From the NCBI GenBank assembly GCA_947258715.1, contig CAMYJH010000022.1, positions 96,181-160,180 on the forward strand: a stretch of DNA of 64,000 bases. Direction: 5' to 3'. The notes under the pieces were generated by a model that was not told the DNA's origin, made no database searches, and was given only the letters and a program-made list of their open reading frames with translations. The translations under genes were made by a program, and so were the position numbers. Source of the DNA: an uncultured Gammaproteobacteria bacterium. Lineage in GTDB: Bacteria; Pseudomonadota; Gammaproteobacteria; HK1. Positions 44,113 through 53,194 of this stretch are shown here, in pieces. Position 1 is the stretch's first letter; the number at the start of each line of letters is the position of its first letter.

Positions 44113-44469
44113 ATGCAACGGCGACAGCTAGTGAAACTACTTTCTTCCCTGACCGCCGCAACCGCGGTTAGCGGCCTTCCATTCGCGGTTATTGCAAAGC
44201 CGGGCAGACCGGCGAGTCCCACCAGCGTGGGAGGCGTCCGGCGGCGCACCCGGCGGCGCACGCGTCGGCGCACCCGGCGGCGGGTATACCGCAACATGAG
44301 GTTGAATTCACTTCCCTACGGCTGTTCGGTGACCCGGGTAAGGGGCGGAGTGACCTACTACTACTGTAGCGGGATCTGGTACCGGCCAGCGTACCAGGGG
44401 ACCACTGTCGTATACATCGTTGCGGATATCGATTCAGGCGCGAATACGAACGTGGAGTTCGATTCATGA
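44113..44469 (+). CDS. exported Arg-repeat protein, DUF6515-like
   Basis: The 118-residue protein starts with a twin-arginine-like leader (MQRRQLVKLLSS), and a strongly basic run RRRTRRRTRRRTRRR (about 43-57) follows. A C-terminal YGCSVTRVRGGVTYYYCSGIWY motif resembles the DUF6515 type. Two Cys probably form a disulfide. AAGGAG at 44101-44106 precedes the ATG. The Arg run is encoded by a 12-bp tandem repeat. Confidence 0.7.
   Translation: MQRRQLVKLLSSLTAATAVSGLPFAVIAKPGRPASPTSVGGVRRRTRRRTRRRTRRRVYRNMRLNSLPYGCSVTRVRGGVTYYYCSGIWYRPAYQGTTVVYIVADIDSGANTNVEFDS
44239..44283 (+). repeat. 12-bp coding tandem repeat
   Basis: The unit CGGCGGCGCACC is repeated nearly four times and encodes the RRT runs. 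Copy number could vary between strains. Confidence 0.75.
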
Positions 44470-44483
44470 AAGCAGTGTGAGAA

Positions 44484-44570
44484 ATGATGCGCATTCTTGA
44501 GCTGCTGTTCGACGCTGTGCCTGATCAGGATGGAACCGGTATCGCCGTCGAGCAAACGATCACACCGTGA
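44484..44570 (+). pseudogene. duplicated tail of the ABC ATPase, possible coupling ORF
   Basis: The 28-codon frame MMRILELLFDAVPDQDGTG matches the ATPase segment MRILELLFDSVTEHGAT encoded at 45095, nearly identical for the first 30 bases. It ends in TGA overlapping the ATPase GTG at 44567. It is either the relic of a tandem ATPase duplication or a leader that couples translation. Confidence 0.6.
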
Positions 44571-45235
44571 TTCACATACGAGATCTCCAATTTGGTTACG
44601 GCAGCAGTAATTTTCAGCTGACAGTCCCGGTGCTGGCCGTGAGCAGCGGCGAGAAGCTCGCCGTCATCGGTCCCAGCGGGTCGGGGAAGACGACCCTGTT
44701 GAACCTGATTGCCGGCATTCTCAAGCCGCAGAAAGGCAGCGTGCACGTGGGGGAAAAGCAGGTGGACGCCCTCAGTGATGACGGGCGACGCGATTTCCGA
44801 ATCACGAATATCGGCTTCGTTTTCCAGAACTTCGAACTGCTCGATTACCTCAATGTCCTGGATAACATTCTGCATCCTTACCGCATCACTCGTGCTCTGA
44901 AACTGAATGCCGCGGCACGTACGCGCGCCGTTGATCTGGCTGCGCAGATGGGCATCGGCGACAAGCTCAAACGCAAGGCCGACGATCTTTCACAGGGGGA
45001 AAAACAGCGTGCGGCGATCTGCCGGGCGTTATTGCCTAAACCGAAACTGATCCTGGCCGACGAGGCCACCGGCAACCTCGATCCCGAAAACAAGATGCGC
45101 ATCCTGGAGCTGCTGTTCGACAGCGTCACCGAGCACGGTGCAACCCTTGTTGCCGTGACCCACGATCATGAGCTGCTGCCGCGCTTTGACCGCGTGATCG
45201 ACTTCCGGGATTTCAGACTGTCCCAGGCCGCGTGA
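44567..45235 (+). CDS. ABC transporter ATP-binding protein (LolD/MacB-like)
   Basis: The 222-residue ATPase has Walker A GPSGSGKTT (35-43), a Q-loop (FVFQNFELLDYL), signature DLSQGEKQRAA, Walker B LILADEATGNLD, and H-loop VAVTHDHE. Its size and NFELLDYLNVLDN segment fit the LolD/FtsE/MacB group that works with FtsX-like permeases. The start is GTG, overlapped by the upstream small frame. It energises the adjacent permease. Confidence 0.93.
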   Translation: MIHIRDLQFGYGSSNFQLTVPVLAVSSGEKLAVIGPSGSGKTTLLNLIAGILKPQKGSVHVGEKQVDALSDDGRRDFRITNIGFVFQNFELLDYLNVLDNILHPYRITRALKLNAAARTRAVDLAAQMGIGDKLKRKADDLSQGEKQRAAICRALLPKPKLILADEATGNLDPENKMRILELLFDSVTEHGATLVAVTHDHELLPRFDRVIDFRDFRLSQAA

Positions 45236-46422
45236 TGGACAGTCTCTACGTCGCCTGGCGCTATTTGAGCTTCAACTGGTTGCGCACGGCCACGCTGATC
45301 GGCTGCGTCAGCATCATCCTCGCACTGCCGCTGGCGCTCAATTTTTTGCTGGACGTGGGCGAGCGCCAGCTCACCGCGCGGGCGCAGGCGACGCCGCTGG
45401 TGGTCGGGGCGAAGGGCAGCGCTCTCGACCTCACGCTCAACGCGCTTTACTTCGGCGAGCAGGTTCCGGAGCTCATCTCCATGGCGGAGGACGAGGCGAT
45501 CGCGCGTTCCGGGCTCGCCCTGCCCATCCCCGTGTACGTGCGATTTCATGCGCGGGAGTTTCCCATCGTGGGCACGACACTCGACTACTTCGAGCTGCGC
45601 GGCTTGAGCATTGCCAGCGGACGCACATTGGGGGTGCTTGGAGAATGCGTGCTCGGCGCGACGGTGGCCGAGCGGCTCGGACTGGCGCCCGGCGACAGCT
45701 TGTTGAGCTCCCCCGAGAGCGTATTCGACCTGGCCGGGGTCTATCCCTTGAAAATGAAGGTGGTCGGCGTGCTAGCCCCCACCCACGGGCCGGACGACCT
45801 GGCGGTGTTCGTCGATGTAAAAACCGCGTGGGTGATCCAGGGTCTCGGCCACGGTCACGAAGACCTCGCCAGCATAGAAGATGAAAGCGTGGTGCTCGAA
45901 CGCCGGGACGGCAACGTGATGGCTAACGCCAAGCTCCTGAAGTACAACGAGATCACGCCGGCGAACCTGGATTCTTTTCACTTTCATGGCGATCCCGCGC
46001 TGTATCCGTTAACCGGAGTAATTGTGGCCCCCAATGACGAGCGCGCCGGAACCATCCTGCGCGGGCGCTATCTGCAGGAGGAGTCGCGGCAGCAGATAGT
46101 GCGCCCCGACGAAGTCATCGGCGGGTTGTTGCAGAGTATCTTTCGTATCAAGGACATGCTCGATGCCGCCATGGCCACGGTGGGCGCTGCGACCGTCCTC
46201 GCGCTGATTCTCGTGTTCGCGCTTTCGCTGCGACTGCGCGAGCGGGAGATGACGACGATGTTCAAGCTCGGATGCAGCCGCGCAACCATGGCGCGTTTCG
46301 TTGCCGCGGAGATAATGATCATCGGCGCCTTTACCGCAGTGCTCTGCGCCGCTGTGCTCGCGCTGGTGAACGCCTACGGCGTGGATCTGGTGCGCGCTCT
46401 GATCCTGCAGCAGGGCGGGTGA
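45235..46422 (+). CDS. ABC permease, FtsX/MacB-like
   Basis: The 395-residue permease has an N-terminal helix (TLIGCVSIILALPLALNFLL), a large periplasmic domain of about 230 residues, and three C-terminal helices (about 310-390). This is the FtsX/MacB/LolC topology, not the multi-helix ZnuB type. TGATG overlap with the ATPase stop sets the ATG at 45235. It is coupled with the ZnuA-like binding protein 2 bases downstream, an unusual pairing seen in Zrg-type zinc uptake. Confidence 0.88.
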   Translation: MDSLYVAWRYLSFNWLRTATLIGCVSIILALPLALNFLLDVGERQLTARAQATPLVVGAKGSALDLTLNALYFGEQVPELISMAEDEAIARSGLALPIPVYVRFHAREFPIVGTTLDYFELRGLSIASGRTLGVLGECVLGATVAERLGLAPGDSLLSSPESVFDLAGVYPLKMKVVGVLAPTHGPDDLAVFVDVKTAWVIQGLGHGHEDLASIEDESVVLERRDGNVMANAKLLKYNEITPANLDSFHFHGDPALYPLTGVIVAPNDERAGTILRGRYLQEESRQQIVRPDEVIGGLLQSIFRIKDMLDAAMATVGAATVLALILVFALSLRLREREMTTMFKLGCSRATMARFVAAEIMIIGAFTAVLCAAVLALVNAYGVDLVRALILQQGG

Positions 46423-46424
46423 GC

Positions 46425-47345
46425 ATGTCTTCGAGCGCAGAGCGGTTTTCTGTGATGAGAACTTCACTATCGTGGCTTAGCGTACTTCTGATCGCCTCGG
46501 CGGTGACATCGACCACGCTGGCCGAAGATCGCTTGAGCGTTTACGTGGTCAACTACCCGCTGAAATATTTCGCTGAGCGTATTGGGGCTGAGCACGTTTC
46601 GGTCGAGTTTCCCGTCCCCGCCGGCGAGGATCCGGCATTCTGGAAACCGACTGCGGAGATGATCGCGGCGTATCAGCGCGCCGATCTGATCCTGCTCAAC
46701 GGCGCCTCTTACGCCAAATGGATCGCGACGGCGACACTGGCCCGGAGCCGGCTGGTCGACACCTCGCGCGAGTTTGCGGATCATCTAGTTGCGGGAGGAA
46801 ACGTCACTCACAGCCACGGCAACACCGGCGCGCATGCGCATGGCAACTTCGCTTTCACCACCTGGCTCGATTTCAACCAGGCGGCGGCGCAGGCGAAGGC
46901 GGTCATGGAGGCGCTTGCCCGCATGCGGCCGGATATACGCGCGAGCTTCGAGCGCAACTTCGAGGTTTTGCAGAGCGAGTTCATGGCGCTCGATGCGGAG
47001 CTAAATGTGATGGCGCGCAAAGCAGCCAACAGGCCGCTGCTCGCCTCGCACCCGGTGTATCAATATCTCGCCCGGCGCTACGCCCTCAACATTAAGAGCC
47101 TGCACTGGGAGCCGGACCGGGTCCCGGAGGAGTCCGAATGGACCCGGCTCGCCGCAATGCAAAGAGAACACGCGGCGAAATGGATCATCTGGGAGCAGGC
47201 GCCGCTCGAGGCATCGGTTCAACGCCTCAACGCCATGGGCATCGGTAGCGTGGTTTTTTCTCCGGCTGCCAATCAGCCGGAGAGAGGTGATTTCATGACC
47301 GTTATGCGCGCCAACGTTGCAAACCTGGGGCGCGCGCTGGATTAG
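46425..47345 (+). CDS. ZnuA-like metal-binding protein
   Basis: The 306-residue exported protein has a signal sequence (about 11-36) and a cluster A-1 metal-binding fold. A His-rich loop THSHGNTGAHAHGN near 125-138 is typical of zinc binders, and SHPVYQYLARRYAL supplies one expected His ligand. But the usual DPHxYEPT ligand is replaced by EDPAFWKPT, and the expected DPHxWLD by TTWLDF. Zinc binding may therefore rely on the His loop. Together with the FtsX-like permease it forms a non-canonical uptake system. The start at 46425 gives MSSSAERF; 46455 is possible. Confidence 0.82.
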   Translation: MSSSAERFSVMRTSLSWLSVLLIASAVTSTTLAEDRLSVYVVNYPLKYFAERIGAEHVSVEFPVPAGEDPAFWKPTAEMIAAYQRADLILLNGASYAKWIATATLARSRLVDTSREFADHLVAGGNVTHSHGNTGAHAHGNFAFTTWLDFNQAAAQAKAVMEALARMRPDIRASFERNFEVLQSEFMALDAELNVMARKAANRPLLASHPVYQYLARRYALNIKSLHWEPDRVPEESEWTRLAAMQREHAAKWIIWEQAPLEASVQRLNAMGIGSVVFSPAANQPERGDFMTVMRANVANLGRALD

Positions 47346-47592
47346 GGATCAGATATACATGCGCGATCTTTCGTTCCGAGAATGAGGGCAGGGGGCGGAG
47401 CGGAAAAGGGCGTCGGCAGATCGTTACCCTACGACCTCGGTTCCAATTTGACTGAGCCTATTCTTTCCGGCTGTCGCGACAACCAATCGTCAGACAGGCA
47501 GCTGGTGCGCTGTCTCTCGCTTCGCATTCGAAGCCGACGAGTTTGATGCCGCGCACGGCACACGATAGCCGCTCATTTATACATCCCTTGAT

Positions 47593-49947
47593 TCATTGCC
47601 GTCCGCGCGGGCGCCTGAGCTGGATCACGGTATCCGAGGCTGCCTCGCCGGCAAGGAAGGCGTGGGCGTTGTCTGGCGTCATCGGTTTGCTGATCCAGAA
47701 ACCCTGTATCTCGTCGCTGCCGAGATCCTTCACCCGCTGAAACTGCTCTTTGGTTTCGACGCCTTCGGCGACCACGCGAATTTTCAGATTGTGCGCCATG
47801 GCGGTCACCGCGCCGACGATCTCGAAGTCGTCGCGGTCGGCGACGATGTCGCGCACGAAGGAATGGTCAATTTTGAGCGTGTCCACCGGGAGCCGCTTCA
47901 GCGCGGCGAGCGACGAATAGCCCACTCCGAAATCATCGATGGAAATGCCGACCCCGACGTCGTGAAGCTGGTTGAGGGTTGCCAGCGCCCGCTCCACGTT
48001 GTCCATGATCGTGGATTCGGTGATCTCCAGGGCGAGCCCACCGGGATTGATCCCGCTCATGCCGACAACGCGCTTTACCACTTCCAGCAGACCTTTGAGA
48101 CGTAGCTGGCACGCCGACACGTTAACGCTTACCTGTACCGGCTGCAGTCCGACCTCCCGCCATGCCGCAGTCTGCATGCAGGCCTGTTCGAGGACCCATT
48201 CTCCGATGGGAATAATCAGCCCGGTTTCCTCGGCTACCGGAATGAACTGTTTTGGTGGAACCGATCCCAGCGCCGGAGAGTTCCAGCGTAGCAGTGCCTC
48301 CATGCTGGCGATGGCGCCGGTGCGTACGTCGAGCACGGGCTGGTAGGCAAGGTGGAGCTCTTCACGCTCGATGGCGTTTCTCAGGTGTTTTTCCATGCTC
48401 AGGCGCTGCGACGCCTTGACGTTCATTTCCGTGGCGAAGAACTGGACATTGTTCCGGCCGAGCGCCTTGGCGTGGTAGCAGGCCGCGTCGGCATTCTTCA
48501 GAAGCGCCTCCGCATTCTCACCGTCCTCAGGATATAGGGCGATGCCGATGCTGGCGGTGGCGAAGACCTCCGAGTCGCCGACTTGGAAAGCCCGGCCCAA
48601 AGCGTCGAGAGCGCGCTCCGCGGTGGCGGAGACTTCGGCCCAGCTGCGAACGTCTTCGATCACAGCGGCAAACTCGTCGCCGCCGAGTCTGGCGATGGTT
48701 TCGTTGGCGCGCATGCAACCGTCGAGAATGGCAGCGACCTGAAGCAATACCGCGTCACCGGCGCTATGTCCAAGGGTGTCGTTGACGAGCTTGAAGTGGT
48801 CCAGGTCGAAAACCAGCACCGCGAGCTTGCTGTGATGACGTCGCGCACGGTGCAGCGCCTTCTCCAATCGCTGTTGAAGATTTGAGCGGTTCTGCAAACC
48901 GGTGAGGGGATCGTGGGTGGCAAGATGTTCCAGCCGATGGTATGCATCTTTCAGATCGCTGATGTCGGCATGAACGGCCACGGTGCCGCCGTCGGTGGTT
49001 TTGCGTTCGCTGATTCGGATGGTGCGGCCGTCCGCGGTTGTGACTTCAAATGGTCCGCGCGGATCCCGGTGACGATCCAGTCGATCGACGACGGTGACGA
49101 TTTCGGCCGGCGATCCCTGCTTGGACTCCAGCGGATTATCGGCGCCGATGATCTCGGAAAAGGTGGCCCCGATTTCAATTTGGGCCGATAGATTGGGCTC
49201 CATCTGTTTGAATCGCTCGTTGAAAAGCGCCAGACGGTCGTCGGAATCATAGAGCGCAAAGCCCTCGCTGATGCTGTCCAGGGAATCCATCAGCCGCTTG
49301 CGCGTGGTGGCGACCCGACGTTGCGCATTTCTCTGACGCACGAACAGCACCATGACGCCGGCGGCGAAAAGGCCAAAGGCAGCGAGGTAGAGCATGAGGC
49401 TCTCGCGAAAGCGCTCCAGTCGTCGCGCCTGGGTCTGTACCAGGCCCAGGGCGCGGGCATTGGAATCGTCGAAAAGGACGCGAATGCGCCGGTAGGCGCC
49501 ATCGGCTCGAAGCAGGGAAAGGTGAAGCACCTGGGGCGAGTCGGGCGGATAAGCAGAAAGACCTTGCCTAAGCCAGCGCGACAGATCGTCCAGTGCCGGC
49601 CGTGCGACGGCATGGATTGCCGAAGCGCCGACAAGGTTGTCGAAGTTGTAGGACTTTCGAATCGCCGTCAGGCGATTGTTCATCACCTCGATTCTTGACA
49701 GCAGCAGCTTGGGATCCGAATGCTTGTCAGGGTTCTGCTGCGCCTCGATGCGGCGGGTGAGGTCGGAAAAATCGTGGATGATATAGGCGATGTCCCTATG
49801 CTGCTTCAGCACCTCTGCTGGAAGCCCCTCTCTGACCTCGTTCACCGTCGCGTGAATGAAAAGCCCTATCCCTATGGCGGCAAACGCAATGCCGAGGAGC
49901 AGAACGGCATCGAATGCTATACGGCGAAGCAGACTGGAACGACTCAT
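47593..49947 (-). CDS. GGDEF-EAL cyclic-di-GMP protein
   Basis: The 784-residue protein has two membrane helices (about 8-30 and 185-205) enclosing a periplasmic sensor, a PAS-like domain (about 235-345), a GGDEF domain with intact LGGDEFAAV, and an EAL domain with MEALLRW and the downstream DDFGVGYSS. Both synthesis and breakdown of cyclic-di-GMP are therefore possible. It ends within 250 bases of the metal-binding protein gene on the opposite strand and begins 46 bases after the TAXI gene's end. Confidence 0.93.
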   Translation of the reverse strand: MSRSSLLRRIAFDAVLLLGIAFAAIGIGLFIHATVNEVREGLPAEVLKQHRDIAYIIHDFSDLTRRIEAQQNPDKHSDPKLLLSRIEVMNNRLTAIRKSYNFDNLVGASAIHAVARPALDDLSRWLRQGLSAYPPDSPQVLHLSLLRADGAYRRIRVLFDDSNARALGLVQTQARRLERFRESLMLYLAAFGLFAAGVMVLFVRQRNAQRRVATTRKRLMDSLDSISEGFALYDSDDRLALFNERFKQMEPNLSAQIEIGATFSEIIGADNPLESKQGSPAEIVTVVDRLDRHRDPRGPFEVTTADGRTIRISERKTTDGGTVAVHADISDLKDAYHRLEHLATHDPLTGLQNRSNLQQRLEKALHRARRHHSKLAVLVFDLDHFKLVNDTLGHSAGDAVLLQVAAILDGCMRANETIARLGGDEFAAVIEDVRSWAEVSATAERALDALGRAFQVGDSEVFATASIGIALYPEDGENAEALLKNADAACYHAKALGRNNVQFFATEMNVKASQRLSMEKHLRNAIEREELHLAYQPVLDVRTGAIASMEALLRWNSPALGSVPPKQFIPVAEETGLIIPIGEWVLEQACMQTAAWREVGLQPVQVSVNVSACQLRLKGLLEVVKRVVGMSGINPGGLALEITESTIMDNVERALATLNQLHDVGVGISIDDFGVGYSSLAALKRLPVDTLKIDHSFVRDIVADRDDFEIVGAVTAMAHNLKIRVVAEGVETKEQFQRVKDLGSDEIQGFWISKPMTPDNAHAFLAGEAASDTVIQLRRPRGRQ

Positions 49948-49993
49948 GGCGCTCGGCGGCTTACTGAAATTCTGTTTTCAGATCGAAGCGGCT

Positions 49994-51067
49994 TCAGCTG
50001 CGGCTGGCAGAAGACAGCAGCCCGCGTTCGCGGTAGAATTTTTCCGCCCCGGGATGCAGCGGGATCGGGATGCCGTGAAGCGCTGATTCGAGCCTGATCT
50101 CCCGTCCCTTGGGGTGTCCCTTTTCCAGCAGTTGCTTGGTGCGCTCACTCCAGAGCTCGCGCGTGATTTTGTAAGCGAGCTCGTCGGAAAGGGAGGCGCT
50201 GACGAGAAGCTGAGCGTAAACCGACAGGGTTCTAGTCGCCGGTACCCCGGGGTAAGTGTCCGCCGGAATAACCGAAGGCGTCAGGAACGGGTACATGTTT
50301 TGGATCCGTGTTGCAACGTCTCGCTCAATCGGCACCAGCGTGGCCGCGTTGCGCGAAGCCAGAGCCATCACCGACTCGGTGGGAAAGCCGGCGACGATGA
50401 AGAAAGCGTCGAGCGCACCCTCGGTCAGCTTCTCCGCGGCATACTGGGGCTTGATGTAGACGGGCTTGAGATCAGCTTCCTCGAGCCCGTAGGCGTCGAG
50501 CACGATGCGTGCGTCTACCAGGGTTCCGGAACCCGGCTCGTCGAGTGAAATCCTGCGCCCGGCCAGGTCGTTGATGGCCTCCATGCCGCTGTCGCGGCTG
50601 ACCACCAGGTGCACGCTCTCGCGATAAAGACTCGCTATGGCGCGAATGTCGGCGCGCTTTTGTTTCTCGGCAAAAACCCCGGTGCCGGTGTACGCCCAGT
50701 GGGCCACGTCGGCCTGGACCATGCCGGCCTCGAGTACCCCGGCGGAAATGGCTTCCACGTTGGATACCGATCCGTTGGATTCCTGCGCCACCGCAAGCAA
50801 ATTGGGGACACCGCAGTCGCTGCCCTTTGCGCACGACGCGTCGCGCTCGGATATCGCGCGGGCGATGAGCGTGCCGATGGGAAAGTAGGTTCCCTGCGCG
50901 CCGCCGGTGCCGATGCGAAAAAGCCGCGTGCCGTCGAGGTCGTTTTGGCTTTGAGCCAGCGCCTTGGGATCATCTGCGCCAGCGACCACCGCGAATGCGG
51001 CGGCCAGTAGGATGGCCAGGACAATCGACCGCCCAGCGGCAGCCCCGTGTTTGTCTGTTCGTCTCAT
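49994..51067 (-). CDS. TAXI-family TRAP substrate-binding protein
   Basis: The 357-residue exported protein (signal through AVVAGADD) has the TAXI hallmark IGTGGAQGTYFPIG and the family patterns DLAGRRISLDEPGSGT and AFFIVAGFP. TAXI proteins feed fused TRAP permeases, but no permease gene lies nearby, so it is orphan. It precedes the GGDEF-EAL gene on the same strand, and TAXI domains with signalling partners suggest a sensing role. Confidence 0.88.
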   Translation of the reverse strand: MRRTDKHGAAAGRSIVLAILLAAAFAVVAGADDPKALAQSQNDLDGTRLFRIGTGGAQGTYFPIGTLIARAISERDASCAKGSDCGVPNLLAVAQESNGSVSNVEAISAGVLEAGMVQADVAHWAYTGTGVFAEKQKRADIRAIASLYRESVHLVVSRDSGMEAINDLAGRRISLDEPGSGTLVDARIVLDAYGLEEADLKPVYIKPQYAAEKLTEGALDAFFIVAGFPTESVMALASRNAATLVPIERDVATRIQNMYPFLTPSVIPADTYPGVPATRTLSVYAQLLVSASLSDELAYKITRELWSERTKQLLEKGHPKGREIRLESALHGIPIPLHPGAEKFYRERGLLSSASRS

Positions 51068-51749
51068 AGCGCGTGCCGATCGCGGTTACCCGCGTCCGGA
51101 TCCTCAGGTGGGTAGGCCACACGGCGGGTCGCCTGTGGGGCTGATTAGGGACTTAAAAGTGTCCTCACCGGGCTATTTGGGTTGTCGGCATATGCGGCCG
51201 GATCTTGACCTCGAATTCGCCTATCCGGCGGCGGGGATGCGGTGAGTAATGGGGCAGCGACCATCGCTCCCGCGGCGGTTCCAATGAGCGGCTTGGATGC
51301 GAACTCGGCTACCCAGCCTGCCGGACCGTGCGGTAGCGGCCGCTATCGGTTGCAGAAGCTCACCGCGCAAGCCATAACCTCCTGGCCTCGAAGGTCATGC
51401 AAAAATACGGTGATGAAATCCTTATCCCGATCGACCGGCACGCGATCTTGGTGATGATCGGAATATTGGAAGAATAACCGCGCTTTTAGGCGTAATCGAG
51501 CCTCGATCGATGGGCGTTGCACCCATGCGGTGAGTGGAGATCGCGGCGTTCGGAGTCCAAATTTCGTTGCAACCGCGATGGGCAGTAAGGCAGTTGCGAA
51601 CCCCAAGTCAGCGCCACAAGGCCTTCGCTGATCGATTAGGTTGGCGGAGCTCTCCTCCATACTTGAGTAGGACATTCAGCTTCGGTTCAGCTTCGAATGC
51701 TAGCTTAGCCATGCCGGGCCAAATAGCCATTCACGCTGGAGGATCGAAC
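51068..51749. other. gene-poor gap with one hairpin
   Basis: No gene is supported in about 680 bases. A stem CCACA-C-GGCG (51117-51126) / CGCCTGTGG (51130-51138) lies 50 bases upstream of the TAXI gene. A short frame (51399-51477, MQKYGDEILIPIDR) has no homology I recognise. Confidence 0.45.
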
Positions 51750-52277
51750 GTGGTCCGCCCGAGCATGATGGCTCTGAGAAGGAGAAAAACCATTTGGCAG
51801 TCGAAAGCAATGGCAGTTATTGCGTTGAGTGCACTGACGCTATCGACGCAGGCGCTTGCAGGCGGTGGTCGCCGCTTTGGAGACGGTTACTACGTCGATG
51901 CGAAGGTCTTGCGGGTTGAACCCATTCTCCGGGTGGTGCGGGTCGCAGCTCCGCGGGAGGTGTGTTGGGAAGAGAGCGTACGCCGTACAGGGCGCCATCG
52001 CTGGCGCCGCCATCGGCCGCGTCGGCATTATGCAATCGTCGAGCTTCATTGCGAAATCCAAACGGAATATCACAACGAGGAGCGCATCGACGGCTACAAC
52101 GTAACGTATCGCTATCGCGGCCGCCACTTCACCACTCGTATGAAACGTGACCCAGGAAGGCGCATTCGGGTGCGGGTGCGGGTGGAGCCCGCGGTTGAAC
52201 ACGAGCGCGTGAGCCGTGCCGGAAAAGAGTATCGCAGTCGCGATTTCATCTGTGACGATGATTGCTTTGATTCGTGA
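51750..52277 (+). CDS. YcfJ-like exported protein with shifted glycine zipper
   Basis: The 175-residue protein has a signal peptide (ALSALTLSTQALAG) and YcfJ-family blocks: VEPILRVVRVAAPREVCWEE, and DGYNVTYRYRGRHFTTRMKR with PGRRIRVRVRVEP. Between them the family has a glycine zipper; here that stretch reads RTGRHRWRRHRPRRH, while the +1-shifted frame reads QGAIAGAAIGRVG, an ideal glycine zipper. Two compensating frameshifts are implied. The GTG start at 51750 has GGAGG 7 bases upstream. It may help anchor the neighbouring envelope system. Confidence 0.75.
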   Translation: MVRPSMMALRRRKTIWQSKAMAVIALSALTLSTQALAGGGRRFGDGYYVDAKVLRVEPILRVVRVAAPREVCWEESVRRTGRHRWRRHRPRRHYAIVELHCEIQTEYHNEERIDGYNVTYRYRGRHFTTRMKRDPGRRIRVRVRVEPAVEHERVSRAGKEYRSRDFICDDDCFDS

Positions 52278-52365
52278 TGGCCGGGCAATGTAAACGGCGA
52301 TCGCGCCACCAAAGACGACGTCCTCAAGGGCACGACCGAAGACCTAGTTGATCGGGAACCGAACC

Positions 52366-53136
52366 ATGCGCGTGTTGGTGATCGAAGACGAAACGCCGTT
52401 ACGCGAGCAGCTTACCGCACAGCTGCGATCAGAAGGCTACGCAGTGGACGCCGTGTCGGATGGGATCGAGGGCCTGTATTTCGGCAATGAATACCCGGTG
52501 GACATCGCTATCCTTGATCTGGGGCTGCCCAAGCTCTCCGGTATCGAGGTGCTTAAGCGTTGGCGCAGCGAGGGGCGCACGTTTCCGGTATTGATCCTCA
52601 CTGCTCGGGGGGGCTGGCAGGACAGGGTCGCCGGGCTGGAAGCGGGCGCAGACGACTATCTGTGCAAACCCTTTCATATGCCCGAAGTGCTGGCGCGGCT
52701 GCGCGCCCTCGTGCGCCGCGCCGCGGGGTGGGCAAGCAGCGTGGTGAGTGCCGGTGGCATCGAGCTCGACACCAGTGCGCAGAACGTGCGTGCGGGTGGC
52801 GTGCCGGTGGAACTCACTGCCTTTGAGTACAAGGTGCTCGAGTATCTGATGCTGCATGCCGGTGAGTTCGTTTCCAAGACCGACCTAACGGAACATCTGT
52901 ACGACGAGGATGCCGACCGGGACAGCAATGTGCTCGAGGTGCTCGTCGCACGGCTGCGGCGCAAGCTCGATCCGCAGCGCACGCTGGCGCCGATTGAGAC
53001 TTTGCGCGGGCGCGGCTACCGATTTCGCTTCGAACGCCCCCATTCAGTTTCGGTTAAGCCTCATGAGACTACGCTGAACGTCGGCAACAAGCCTGAACAA
53101 AACGGATTCACAAACCGGTCCGGCCACACTCGGTAG
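52366..53136 (+). CDS. orphan OmpR-family response regulator
   Basis: The 256-residue protein has a receiver with phospho-acceptor Asp51 (AILDLGLPK), Lys in CKPFH, and a winged-helix domain (VELTAFEYKVLEY, VLVARLRRKLD, RGRGYRF). It resembles PhoP/QseB-type regulators. No kinase gene adjoins it. A 40-residue C-terminal tail is extra. It lies 58 bases before the first gene of the envelope cluster, which it likely controls. Confidence 0.9.
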   Translation: MRVLVIEDETPLREQLTAQLRSEGYAVDAVSDGIEGLYFGNEYPVDIAILDLGLPKLSGIEVLKRWRSEGRTFPVLILTARGGWQDRVAGLEAGADDYLCKPFHMPEVLARLRALVRRAAGWASSVVSAGGIELDTSAQNVRAGGVPVELTAFEYKVLEYLMLHAGEFVSKTDLTEHLYDEDADRDSNVLEVLVARLRRKLDPQRTLAPIETLRGRGYRFRFERPHSVSVKPHETTLNVGNKPEQNGFTNRSGHTR

Positions 53137-53194
53137 TGATTACAAAGACTGGATTTCACATCGGGGAAGCGAATCCCTAGAGGAGGAACAGATC

